This document shows positions 16,902-25,322 of a stretch of 64,000 bases of DNA, piece by piece. Numbering within the stretch: the stretch's first letter is position 1; every line of letters begins with the position of its first letter. The DNA lies in assembly GCA_964567045.1 (NCBI GenBank), contig CAZMLE010000014.1:1-64000 (forward strand). The letters run 5' to 3'. Origin of the DNA: JAFNGF01 sp964567045. GTDB taxonomy: Bacteria; Planctomycetota; Phycisphaerae; Sedimentisphaerales; Anaerobacaceae. A program made the translations under genes and the position numbers. The notes under the pieces were generated by a model. The model had not been told where the DNA came from, did no database searches, and was given only the letters and a program-made list of their open reading frames with translations.

Positions 16902-17889
16902 TCGGTTTGTAATATATGATTTGAGTACCCAGATACTCAAATCTGAAAGGAACACACGTTAATCTATTAAGTGTTTCTTTTAACTTGGGCTGCAATTCTG
17001 GCGGCACAAAAAATAAAATAAATCCTCCGCCACCTGCGCCGAGAAGCTTGCCGCCAATTGCACCGGCACTGATGCCCATTCGGTAAATTTCATCAATTGC
17101 GCTTGTTGTTATCCTTGATGTGAGAGTTCTTTTGATTTCCCATGCTTCATGTAACAGCCGTCCGAATTCCTCGATCGGACCGGTGTCACTACAGAGAACT
17201 TGAAGTGCCTCGTTGACCAAATCTCTCATTATCCTCATATCCCGTTTTTTTTCCAGTATACTTTCAATCTGTTCACCTGCTATCTCGGAGGCTTGCCTTG
17301 AAAAACCCGTAAAAAATAGCATGAAATGCTTTTGGAGAATTTCAAGCCTCTCCGGATTCATGATTATCGGCTGGACAACAAATTCCTGGTTGCCACCAAA
17401 GGTGATATGATTAAATCCGCCAAAAGCAGCTAATGTCTGGTCCTGTGAGCCAACATTTTCACTGATTAAATCCTGTTCTATGTGTATTGCTTCCATCGCC
17501 AACCGCCTTTTAGTGATCATCTGGCCTCTTAAGGCGTATAGGGCATGAAGTAGTCCGACAGTGAAAGCTGAACTCGAACCTATACCTGACTGAGCCGGTA
17601 GGTCGGAATTATGCTGCATTTCGATACCACGATCGAAATCAAGAAATTTCAGGCACTCCCTTACGGACGGATGCTTTATTTGATCAATAGTCTGAGTTTC
17701 TTCTCTTAATGTGTATCTTATTCGGTACTTGTGATCAAAAAAAGGCGGTAGATAGCGCACGATGATATGGCAAAATTTGTCTATAGTGGCCCCAAGGACA
17801 GCGCCTCCATTTTCTCTGTACCATTTGGGATAATCTGTTCCTCCTCCGAAGAATGAAATCCTCAACGGCGTTCTGCTTATGACCATCAT
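16888..17889 (-). CDS. GHMP kinase (HddA-like, copy 2)
   Basis: 333 residues, the same length as the copy at 6140-7141. The N-terminal FFGGGTDYPKWY, the ATP loop SGIGSSSAFT near 100-110 and the C-terminal GAGGGGFILFF are all present. The kinase would phosphorylate C-1 of a sugar 7-phosphate (or C-1 of another sugar) before nucleotide transfer. It overlaps the upstream epimerase stop by four bases (ATGA). The clear sequence divergence from copy 1 suggests a different substrate or independent acquisition rather than a recent duplication. Confidence 0.83.
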   Translation of the reverse strand: MMVISRTPLRISFFGGGTDYPKWYRENGGAVLGATIDKFCHIIVRYLPPFFDHKYRIRYTLREETQTIDQIKHPSVRECLKFLDFDRGIEMQHNSDLPAQSGIGSSSAFTVGLLHALYALRGQMITKRRLAMEAIHIEQDLISENVGSQDQTLAAFGGFNHITFGGNQEFVVQPIIMNPERLEILQKHFMLFFTGFSRQASEIAGEQIESILEKKRDMRIMRDLVNEALQVLCSDTGPIEEFGRLLHEAWEIKRTLTSRITTSAIDEIYRMGISAGAIGGKLLGAGGGGFILFFVPPELQPKLKETLNRLTCVPFRFEYLGTQIIYYKPNDNF

Positions 17890-18842
17890 AATATTTTTTC
17901 CCTATACCACTGAACGGTCTTTTTTATTCCGTCTTCGAGAGAGGTTTTAGCTTCGAAACCGAGGAGTTTTTTGGCTTTGGTGACGTCAATGAGCCGTTTC
18001 GGTATCATCGTGGGTTTGGAGGTGTTGAACACGATTTTAGCATCGGTATAACCATCGACCCGAAGAATGGTATTCAACACATCTTTGATACGGCAGGGTC
18101 TACCGGTGGCAATGTTGACGGGGTCGAACGTATTAATCTTTTCCATCGCGAGGAGCATTCCTTCGATGAAATCGTCAACGTAAATCAGGTCCTTGATGTC
18201 GCTGCCGTCGCCCCAGACTTCGAGAGGTTTGTGTCTTTCGACCACCTTGCGAATAAGGGCAGGCACCACGTGCGAGGTTGCCCATTCGAAATCATCGTAA
18301 GGCCCATATATATTGGCCGGCCTGACAACGACCGTCATCATCGGCTTTTTTATTTTTTCGGCATACATCCGGCAAAGAATCTCGGAGAATCTTTTCATCC
18401 AGGCGACGCAAAAATACTTTTCGAATAGCTCCCCCAACATCATTTCGTCTTCCCTGACGGGGTGGTCCACGTCGGGATAGACAGTGTTACTGCTGATGAA
18501 AAGGAACTTTTTGACACCGGTTTTATACGCGGCTTCGAGTGCGAGCGTATTCATCACCACGTTGGGGGTAACGTGAACGAGAGGCGTGTGTTCTATGACG
18601 GCGGCACCGGATGTATTTGCCGCACACATAAAGGCATACTCGGCACCATCGAGCGCCCTGGCACAATCTTCGGGCTTAGTCAAGTCGCATTTGACGTATT
18701 TAATCCTGTCATCTTCGATAACCACAGGATTGTTATGAAGCGTGGCTGTCACCTTAGCGCCGAGATTGAGAAGGCGTCTTATCAGATTGACGCCGATGAA
18801 ACCTGCACCACCCATAACAACAACCGAACTATCCTTGAACAC
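17886..18842 (-). CDS. NAD-dependent epimerase/reductase, GDP-fucose-synthase-like SDR (paralog A)
   Basis: 318 residues of the extended SDR family. GGAGFIG at 11-17 binds the cofactor, FISSNTVYPD carries the catalytic Ser region, and GDGSDIKDLIYVDD with a TSKPTMIPKRLIDVTKAK tail is typical of GDP-fucose synthase relatives. Aligned by eye on Lys149 (MKRF), the YxxxK tyrosine position is Val145; a Tyr lies at 142. It pairs with the similar gene at 19403-20398 around an RmlC-like epimerase. The likely role is C4 reduction of a 4-keto GDP sugar. The start used is GTG 18842. Confidence 0.85.
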   Translation of the reverse strand: MFKDSSVVVMGGAGFIGVNLIRRLLNLGAKVTATLHNNPVVIEDDRIKYVKCDLTKPEDCARALDGAEYAFMCAANTSGAAVIEHTPLVHVTPNVVMNTLALEAAYKTGVKKFLFISSNTVYPDVDHPVREDEMMLGELFEKYFCVAWMKRFSEILCRMYAEKIKKPMMTVVVRPANIYGPYDDFEWATSHVVPALIRKVVERHKPLEVWGDGSDIKDLIYVDDFIEGMLLAMEKINTFDPVNIATGRPCRIKDVLNTILRVDGYTDAKIVFNTSKPTMIPKRLIDVTKAKKLLGFEAKTSLEDGIKKTVQWYREKIL

Positions 18843-18886
18843 AGAGTCGCCTCCAATGCGGGCAAAAGATTAGTAAACGATGCGGC

Positions 18887-19402
18887 CTAACTAGAGTAAT
18901 CGGGGTCATCCCTCTGCGAAAGAATCGGATTCTTTATTGGCCACCAGATATTGAACCTCGGGTCATTCCATTTTATGGTGAATTGTCTTGAGGGGTCGTA
19001 ATAGGCGGACTGTTTGTAATGAAATATGGATTTTTCGCTCAGGCAAAGATGCCCGTTGCCATACATTGGAGGGACCAATACCTGGTGTTTATTTACTTCC
19101 GAGAGGACGAATGACCGCCACTTGCCAAAATCGGGAGACTGCTCGTCGTAGTTGACCACGACAAGATAAAACTTGCCGTGCAGACAGGATATCAGTTTCC
19201 AGGTAACGGAGTCCCCGTGAATGCCCTTTAGCACGCCGTGTGTGCCGACGGAAACGTCATCTTCAACAAAATCAGAATTAATGCCCTTTGACTTGTACAG
19301 TTTTTCATTATACAGTTCTACGTACTCACCCCTGTGGTCTTCGAAAAATGTCGGCTTTATCAGCAGAACATCTTTCAGCTTGGTCTTGCAAACCTCTATC
19401 AT
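18887..19402 (-). CDS. dTDP-4-dehydrorhamnose 3,5-epimerase-like (RmlC/cupin)
   Basis: 171 residues, a single RmlC-type cupin. FFEDHRGEYVELYN matches the family N-terminal substrate strand, GVLKGIHGD corresponds to GVLRGLHYQ with the catalytic His kept, and LVPPMYGNGHLCLSE corresponds to the VPPGFAHGF strand. Enzymes of this group epimerise C3 and/or C5 of 4-keto-6-deoxy nucleotide sugars. In Campylobacter jejuni homologs act on GDP-4-keto-6-deoxyheptose. The gene lies immediately next to paralog B (adjacent, no gap), so epimerisation followed by reduction is the natural reading. Confidence 0.85.
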   Translation of the reverse strand: MIEVCKTKLKDVLLIKPTFFEDHRGEYVELYNEKLYKSKGINSDFVEDDVSVGTHGVLKGIHGDSVTWKLISCLHGKFYLVVVNYDEQSPDFGKWRSFVLSEVNKHQVLVPPMYGNGHLCLSEKSIFHYKQSAYYDPSRQFTIKWNDPRFNIWWPIKNPILSQRDDPDYSS

Positions 19403-20398
19403 TCAGGCACCTGCATCGACAAAATAGTTTTTTCGTTTGAGAAAATCATCCTGATGATGCACATACCAGTCCCAGGTTTCCTTCAGACCATCCAACAGCG
19501 AGGTTGTGGGATTATAACCGATGAGCTTTCGAGCAAGAGATATATCCATAAGCCGCCTGTGAAAGCCGGAGGGTTTACTGGAATCAAAGACGTAGTTGAA
19601 TTCAATAAAGCTGTTCAATGTCTCAACCAGCTCTTTAATTGAATAGCCCCTTCCACTGCCAAGATTTACGAAACTTGATCTGGTGCCGTGGTACAACGCG
19701 AGAATAACGCCTTCGGCAACGTCTCTGCTGTAAGCAAAGTCACGGATAGCGGAGCCGTCACCCCAGACCACAAGGGGGTCTTGGCCGTGATGAATGCGGT
19801 GCATCAGGGAGGGAATAACCATGGCGTTTTGAGGATCGAAATTGTCGCCTGGGCCATAGACGTTGCAGGGTCTGACGACCGCGAAATTCTCAAGCCCGTA
19901 CTGTATTTTGTAAGCCTGAATCTGCAACTCCGCCATTCTTTTTGCCCAGCCGGGGAACATATCCATAGGCGGCCCATCGAGATTCTCCGTTTCCCTAAAG
20001 ACCTCTGCGCTTGTATAGGCACCGATAGAGCTTGTGTAAACGACTTTTTTGACTTTGTTGATTCTGCAGGCCTCAAGCACATTTGTATTGAACATCAGCA
20101 GAGGGACAAAGAAACTTGCAGGTTTCTTTTTGGTGACTTCGATTGAACCTTTGATTCCCGCGACGTGGAAGACAAAATCCATACCGCTGGTTACTTTCTT
20201 ACAGAAGTCAAATTCAGTGAGGTCTCCGCAGATATGCTCCGCCCGGTTGGTGACCGTGATTTTGTCGAGCGAGACAACTTTAACATTTGCCTCGGCATTG
20301 CAGATGAGTTCGACAATTTGTCTGCCAATAAGGCCAGTTCCGCCTGTGACCAGAACATTTTTCTTACTGAAACTTTTTAGTACATTATTGTCTATCAT
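19403..20398 (-). CDS. NAD-dependent epimerase/reductase, GDP-fucose-synthase-like SDR (paralog B)
   Basis: 331 residues. GGTGLIG at 19-25 is the NAD loop, YTSSIGAYTS carries the catalytic Ser region, and VWGDGSAIRDFAYSRD and DSSKPSGFHRRLMDIS repeat the C-terminal pattern of paralog A. The catalytic lysine is Lys153 in GWAKRMAE; in relatives this reads YGWAKRM, but here the tyrosine position is Pro149. It directly follows an SDR gene and directly precedes the RmlC-like gene. It is probably a GDP-4-keto-sugar epimerase/reductase; whether it is fully active needs testing because of the changed residue. Confidence 0.85.
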   Translation of the reverse strand: MIDNNVLKSFSKKNVLVTGGTGLIGRQIVELICNAEANVKVVSLDKITVTNRAEHICGDLTEFDFCKKVTSGMDFVFHVAGIKGSIEVTKKKPASFFVPLLMFNTNVLEACRINKVKKVVYTSSIGAYTSAEVFRETENLDGPPMDMFPGWAKRMAELQIQAYKIQYGLENFAVVRPCNVYGPGDNFDPQNAMVIPSLMHRIHHGQDPLVVWGDGSAIRDFAYSRDVAEGVILALYHGTRSSFVNLGSGRGYSIKELVETLNSFIEFNYVFDSSKPSGFHRRLMDISLARKLIGYNPTTSLLDGLKETWDWYVHHQDDFLKRKNYFVDAGA

Positions 20399-20413
20399 AT
20401 TGTCTGATAAGCC

Positions 20414-21193
20414 CTAAAAACTCTTGCTTTCACCACCATCGACGGTAACGCAGGCACCATTAACAAGCGAGGATTGCTGTGTACAAAGAAAGACAACGAG
20501 ATTAGCCACCTCTTGCGGTGTTCCGAGGCGACCGAGAGGAAGCTGGGCTACAAACTTTTCAAACTCCTGCGGATTCTCTTTCTGCATGTGCTCCCAGCCG
20601 GTATCTTCAATCATAATTGCTCCGGGAGCTACACTGTTGAAGGTGATGCCGTCTCTGACCAGTTCAGGATTCATAGCAAGCGTTTTCATAAGACTGATTT
20701 CGGCTGCTTTGGCCATATTGAACCAGGGTTGGCCACCACCCTCGCGGCCATAGATGGAGCTAATGGTAACAACGCGGCCCCACTTCTGTTTTCTCATAAA
20801 GGGAATGGCCTGCATTGTGAAGCAGACGGCCGCCATAGCGTTTTTACTATAGACATCCCGCCACACATCTTCAGAGGTTTTTTCCACAACAGGGTTTCCC
20901 CATCTGCCGCCGCCACCCACATTGTTTACCAGAATATGTAGACTACCCCAGGAATCCATCACCACTTTCATCACTTTTTTGATATCCGAGGGGACAAGCA
21001 CGTCAGCAGACATACCCAAACTTTCCACGCCTCGTTGCTCTATTTCGGCGGATACTTTTTCCAGTCGTTGCTTATTGCGACCACAAACAGCAACGTTACA
21101 GCCCTCATCAGCCAACCCCAGAGCGATGCTGCGCCCGATGCCATGACTACCTCCGGTCACAAGCGCGTATTTGCCTCTAATGCCGAAATCCAT
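20414..21193 (-). CDS. SDR family protein with Phe at the catalytic Tyr position
   Basis: 259 residues, classical SDR length. GGSHGIG at 14-20, NNVGGGG near 90-96, Ser146 in TISSIYG and Lys162 are present, but the YxxxK tyrosine is Phe158 (FNMAK). The C-terminus ends in the usual VNGACVTVDGG segment. A Phe there should greatly weaken normal hydride-transfer chemistry, so it may have a different mechanism or a binding role. It lies four bases from a methyltransferase gene, in the TPP-enzyme sub-operon. Confidence 0.83.
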   Translation of the reverse strand: MDFGIRGKYALVTGGSHGIGRSIALGLADEGCNVAVCGRNKQRLEKVSAEIEQRGVESLGMSADVLVPSDIKKVMKVVMDSWGSLHILVNNVGGGGRWGNPVVEKTSEDVWRDVYSKNAMAAVCFTMQAIPFMRKQKWGRVVTISSIYGREGGGQPWFNMAKAAEISLMKTLAMNPELVRDGITFNSVAPGAIMIEDTGWEHMQKENPQEFEKFVAQLPLGRLGTPQEVANLVVFLCTQQSSLVNGACVTVDGGESKSF

Positions 21194-21196
21194 CGC

Positions 21197-22162
21197 TTAG
21201 TCCTCTCTTTTGGGCTTCCACATAATCAGTGAGTATCCTTCCATATACAAGCTGCCAAAGAAAGGCCTTCTGACTTTGAGAATCTCTATCTTTCCGTCTC
21301 TTTCCAATTGTTTCAACCGAGGCAAATAACCTTCCGTGTAACCACGTTTTCTATGAAACTTGGTGGCCAGATAGTCAACAAGATTGCTTTCATCATAGAG
21401 TTCTACGGTAGGTTCAACATGGATACACAATCGCGGTGTTTGTTTCAAAAGGAACTCGAGAAATGGCTCAAACTTTCCCGCCAACTGCTCCACTACACCG
21501 ACTGTGAAGACCGCCCCATTATTGGCTATCTTAAAATCATGGTCTGGACGAATCATGTCGAACAGATGCCCGGTAATGTTCCATTTGTAAACATCAGCGA
21601 ACTTATTGACCAAGTCCACCGACGAAGGAACAAAGTCCAGACCGTACAGTTTCTTTTCAGGATACAATTTGGCGAGTTCGACAAGGTTAAAACCCGTTCC
21701 GCAGCCAAATTCGTATATAAAGTCAAAGTCCCGGAGGTACTTCATAAACAGCCAGCGACGAAAAACTCTGTAATAATTCAGCTCGAACATCGGGTCGTTA
21801 GGCACAATATAGTCACGATTGAAGCGAATGGGTCGGCCCGGCCTGATGAATTTCGGAATCAACGCATCAAGGTCACAGCCGGCCTCGACGAAATCTTTCA
21901 GGTTTTCCGCCCAGCCCCTCTCCCATGTCTCTTTTCTCTTCGGTGCACCAATAACCTGCTGGTCTGTTTCTATCTTCCTTAAAACATCCAGAATAACGCT
22001 GTCGCGCTGCGGACCTTCCAGAACCGTGTATTTGAAATCACACTCGGCAATCAAATCTTTGCAGCACTGTGGGATATCCTCAACAGTCGTTCCGAAAGAA
22101 CAGGCAAATTCCTCCAAGCCAACTTCGAATATTCCTTTGTCCTGTACAATACTGCCTGACAC
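21197..22162 (-). CDS. SAM-dependent methyltransferase with long N-terminal extension
   Basis: 321 residues. The SAM fold starts only at about 148 (YEFGCGTGFNL, motif I at 152-158) followed by YGLDFVPSSVDL; the first ~145 residues are an unrecognised helical domain. It overlaps the E1 beta stop by one base, so it is co-translated with the TPP enzyme genes. A methyl transfer to the product of the E1 enzyme or to a sugar is inferred from context. No closer family is recognised. Confidence 0.75.
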   Translation of the reverse strand: MSGSIVQDKGIFEVGLEEFACSFGTTVEDIPQCCKDLIAECDFKYTVLEGPQRDSVILDVLRKIETDQQVIGAPKRKETWERGWAENLKDFVEAGCDLDALIPKFIRPGRPIRFNRDYIVPNDPMFELNYYRVFRRWLFMKYLRDFDFIYEFGCGTGFNLVELAKLYPEKKLYGLDFVPSSVDLVNKFADVYKWNITGHLFDMIRPDHDFKIANNGAVFTVGVVEQLAGKFEPFLEFLLKQTPRLCIHVEPTVELYDESNLVDYLATKFHRKRGYTEGYLPRLKQLERDGKIEILKVRRPFFGSLYMEGYSLIMWKPKRED

Positions 22163-23205
22163 TAAAATGGCCCTTTAAATCTGTGCTCGTGGCTAAAGAA
22201 TTGTTCGTCCGACAAATCAGCGGCATCTAACCGCAGCATTCTTTCAGCAGTCCTTACAATACTGGCAGCATTGGGGTAAAACTCATTCTCAAGATGTCTC
22301 GCAGTTGGACAGGGAGTAAAGGCAAATCCTAATCTCTGAACCGGCTGCTTTAGACTTTCGTGGCACTTTTCCGAAACCCTTGCAGCTATCTCGGCACTGA
22401 AACCGCAGTTGAGCCAATCATTGTCGGCCACGATACAGTGGCCTGTCTTGCGAACGGACCGAGCAATCAGCTCATCATCGAGAGGTGATATTGCCCGTGG
22501 GTCGACAATTTCCACACTGACACCGTGTTTGCGATCAAGTACTCCTGACGCCTTCAAGGCCTCGACATTCATCCAGGAAGTAGCAACAACTGTCAGATCC
22601 CGACCTTTGCGCAAGATGTTAGCCACCCCAATTGGTTCAGTAAACGGCTCTTCCGGAACTTCGCCTTCCTGCCAGTATAGCCACCTGTGTTCAATCACTA
22701 ACACAGGGCTATCGTCCCTTATTGCAGCAATCAAAAGTCCCTTCGCATCCCTCGCAGTGGTGGGCAGAACCACCTTTAATCCGGGAATATGAGCAAAAAC
22801 CGAATACATACTCTTGCTGTGCTGACAACCCTGTCCCCATCCGCGCCCAATTACAGCTCTAATCACCAAAGGGACTTTCAACTTGCCGCCGGAGTGGTAC
22901 ATATAACATGAGACCATATTGGCCAGTTGATTCATTGCAAGCAGCAGGAAATCAACGCGTATGTGGATATGAACGGGGCGTAAACCGTTAATCGCCGCGC
23001 CTAACCCAAAACCCGTCATTCCATCCTCCGACAGAGGCGTGTCGAAACACCGGTCAGCGCCGAATCTCTCGACCAAGCCCGCGGTACTCCCAAAGATCCT
23101 TTTGTGGTCGGGGACACCAATGCCGTACACAAACACGCTGGGGTCCCTGGTCATTTCCTGACACAAGGCCTCATTTAATGCTTCACAGTAAGTTATCTTT
23201 CTCAT
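22162..23205 (-). CDS. TPP-dependent 2-oxoacid dehydrogenase E1 beta-like subunit (transketolase C-terminal family)
   Basis: About 347 residues from ATG 23205 (a longer frame to 23295 lies inside the alpha gene). It begins ITYCEALNEAL, then VFVYGIGV, FDTPLSEDGMTGFGLG (the glutamate that activates TPP) and ends with a transketolase C-terminal domain (VVATSWMNVEALKAS, VEIVDPRAISP). This is the beta partner of the gene at 23183-24220, and the two overlap by 23 bases. No E2 or E3 gene is present, so the pair probably transfers a two-carbon or acyl unit to an acceptor other than lipoamide. Confidence 0.85.
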   Translation of the reverse strand: MRKITYCEALNEALCQEMTRDPSVFVYGIGVPDHKRIFGSTAGLVERFGADRCFDTPLSEDGMTGFGLGAAINGLRPVHIHIRVDFLLLAMNQLANMVSCYMYHSGGKLKVPLVIRAVIGRGWGQGCQHSKSMYSVFAHIPGLKVVLPTTARDAKGLLIAAIRDDSPVLVIEHRWLYWQEGEVPEEPFTEPIGVANILRKGRDLTVVATSWMNVEALKASGVLDRKHGVSVEIVDPRAISPLDDELIARSVRKTGHCIVADNDWLNCGFSAEIAARVSEKCHESLKQPVQRLGFAFTPCPTARHLENEFYPNAASIVRTAERMLRLDAADLSDEQFFSHEHRFKGPF

Positions 23206-24220
23206 TCTGCTCACACACAACATTTCTGTGCAACTCATCGGCATCGGCAAAGGGTGCGGCTTTGGCCAATCGCACGCCATTGCACACCAGGTCATCTATT
23301 TTGTGTTCAAGACCTGCAATGTCCTGTTCTTTTGCCCCCAACCGGAAAAGTTTACTTCGCTGGATTTTCACCGGATCTTTTTCACGCCATTGCTCGAACT
23401 CTTCCCTCGAACGATAACCGGCATCAAAGTCTTCGTTGACGCCGACGTGCTCCAAATATCTGTAATATGTCAGATGAACAAAGCAGGGGCGGCTCGTTGT
23501 GCTGATCGAGTGAACGGCCCTGTCCGCCAGCTTGAAGATTTCCTCGACATCTGTGGTTTCATCCGCGAAGACGTCGCAACGATAGCACCTTATAATGTCT
23601 GTGATGGAGTCGAATCCCTGTCTGTGCATCTTGGTCGTATGCACGGCAAGCTCATTGTCCTCGCAGACAAAAAGGACAGGAAGCTGCATAAGAGAAGCGA
23701 TATTGATGCTTTCCCAGAAAGCGCCTTCTTCGACAGCGCCATCCCCAAAAAACACAACTACGATTCTCCCGTTACCCATTCTTTTATTAGCAAAGGCTGC
23801 CCCGACCGCAACAGGTATCGCGCTGGCAACGATTGCTGAAGTGCCCATAAAACCATGTTCGGGGTCGCACAGGTGCATCGAACCGCCCTTGCCTTTTAAC
23901 AGCGCGGTGGCTTTTCCATACATTTCTGCAAAGAAGTTGTCGATGTTCAGTGTCTTAGCCAGGTAAACAGCGTGCGACCGATAGGTAGTGAAGACCTGGT
24001 CCTGTTGGCGCAAGGCATGGCAGATACCTGCCGCAATAGCTTCACCCCCCATAGACATATGCATAGGTGTTTTCATCTCGTCTTCAGAGTAATGCTCGCG
24101 GATTTTCTGCTCCGCAGCCCTGATGAGATACAATTTTCTGTAGAGCTCGAGATTCAGATTCAACACAGTATCACCCTTCTTCGGAGACCGGCCTGCAATC
24201 ATCTCTGTCGGTTTATGCAC
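23183..24220 (-). CDS. TPP-dependent 2-oxoacid dehydrogenase E1 alpha-like subunit
   Basis: 345 residues. The TPP-binding motif is GDGAVEEG at 159-166 with the closing Asn189 (CEDN); TTYRSHAVYLAK and KGKGGSMHL are the conserved E1 alpha loops. It forms the usual alpha/beta pair with the next gene. It overlaps the dehydratase gene by eight bases, so a dedicated step in the glycan pathway is likely. Related E1-like pairs or acetolactate-synthase-like enzymes add two-carbon branches to sugars; that function here is inference. It starts at GTG 24220. Confidence 0.87.
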   Translation of the reverse strand: MHKPTEMIAGRSPKKGDTVLNLNLELYRKLYLIRAAEQKIREHYSEDEMKTPMHMSMGGEAIAAGICHALRQQDQVFTTYRSHAVYLAKTLNIDNFFAEMYGKATALLKGKGGSMHLCDPEHGFMGTSAIVASAIPVAVGAAFANKRMGNGRIVVVFFGDGAVEEGAFWESINIASLMQLPVLFVCEDNELAVHTTKMHRQGFDSITDIIRCYRCDVFADETTDVEEIFKLADRAVHSISTTSRPCFVHLTYYRYLEHVGVNEDFDAGYRSREEFEQWREKDPVKIQRSKLFRLGAKEQDIAGLEHKIDDLVCNGVRLAKAAPFADADELHRNVVCEQNEKDNLL

Positions 24221-25217
24221 GGCTTGTTGCCTGCAATTTGTAGAAATTTCGCCAGTAATTAAGGAGGTCCTTCAATGTCTGTTCAAACTTTATCTGCGGC
24301 GTCCAGCCAGTCGCCTTTGAGAATTTCTCAACACAGGGAATTTGCAGTGTCACGTCCGACGGTCTCAGGCGTGATTTTTCAACCTGAACTTTGACATCTT
24401 TTACCGAAGAAAGTGTGAGCAGTTTTTTGAGCATCTCGCCGACGGTCATTGTCTCTTTTCCGCCGATGTTGTAAACCTCGCCCGGTGGACATTTGTTGAC
24501 CAGCAGCCAGTATGCCTTGACCGCATCCCGGACGTCGAGGAAGGTCCTGACGCTGTCGAGATTCCCGACTTTGACGACAGGCGGCGCGAGTTTCGCTTCT
24601 ATGGCCGCCACCTGTTTGGCAAAGTTTGAGGTGACAAAGACCTCTCCGCGTCTGGGGCCGGTATGCGTGAACATTCTTGTCCTTATGGTTTTAACCTTCC
24701 ATGATAGCCAATACTGAAAAGCGAGCATATCCTCTCCAACCTTGCTTACGGCATAGGGCGAAGCCGGCCTGAAGGGATTGTCCTCTTTTATCGGAACCTC
24801 ATCTTCTTTGACCTGTCCATAAACCTCTGAGGAACTGCATATATGAATTACAGGATCATAGCTGCTATCCGCCTTTAATTGTCTTACGGCTTCGAGCAAA
24901 TTGGCTGTGCCTATCACGTTTGCCTGCAACGTTGCTACAGGAGCAACGAAACTGAAATCCACATAAGACTGCGCAGCCAAATGAAATATCACATCTGGGC
25001 GATGTTCGGACAAGACACTTTTTAGAGATGCCATATCGACTAAATCTCCGTAGCAAAGCGTTATCTTATCTAAAATCGCCCTTATATTATCTTTAGGCGC
25101 CCGCCATCTAATCAATCCAACTATTTGGGTATCAGGGGATTGAGCAATTATATACTCAGCAAGATGACTTCCGACGAAACCCGTAATGCCAGTAATTAAA
25201 ACGCTTCTAATTTTCAT
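24213..25217 (-). CDS. GDP-mannose 4,6-dehydratase-like enzyme (possible GDP-heptose 4,6-dehydratase)
   Basis: 334 residues. GITGFVG at 10-16 binds NADP, SSSEVYG at 128-134 and Tyr155/Lys159 in SPYAVSK form the catalytic set, and FTHTGPRRGEVFVTSNFA is the hallmark of GDP-mannose 4,6-dehydratases. The close relative DmhA acts on GDP-D-glycero-D-manno-heptose to start 6-deoxyheptose synthesis. With two HddA/HddC-like pairs, GmhA, GmhB, an RmlC-like epimerase and GDP-fucose-synthase-like reductases in the same block, either GDP-mannose or GDP-heptose may be the substrate. Confidence 0.88.
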   Translation of the reverse strand: MKIRSVLITGITGFVGSHLAEYIIAQSPDTQIVGLIRWRAPKDNIRAILDKITLCYGDLVDMASLKSVLSEHRPDVIFHLAAQSYVDFSFVAPVATLQANVIGTANLLEAVRQLKADSSYDPVIHICSSSEVYGQVKEDEVPIKEDNPFRPASPYAVSKVGEDMLAFQYWLSWKVKTIRTRMFTHTGPRRGEVFVTSNFAKQVAAIEAKLAPPVVKVGNLDSVRTFLDVRDAVKAYWLLVNKCPPGEVYNIGGKETMTVGEMLKKLLTLSSVKDVKVQVEKSRLRPSDVTLQIPCVEKFSKATGWTPQIKFEQTLKDLLNYWRNFYKLQATSRA

Positions 25218-25322
25218 TCCTGAAACATCCTGTTTGAATACGTTGCAGCTCTAACGGTCTCAGTCTTTCCTTATCAATCAAGCTCCCTATAAGATTTGGT
25301 ATATGAGTAACCATTAATATAT

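Noticed and set aside
22162..23295. Longer E1 beta frame starting at 23295
   Set aside because: The first 30 residues lie inside the E1 alpha gene and do not match the family. ATG 23205 starts the conserved ITYCEALNEAL segment.
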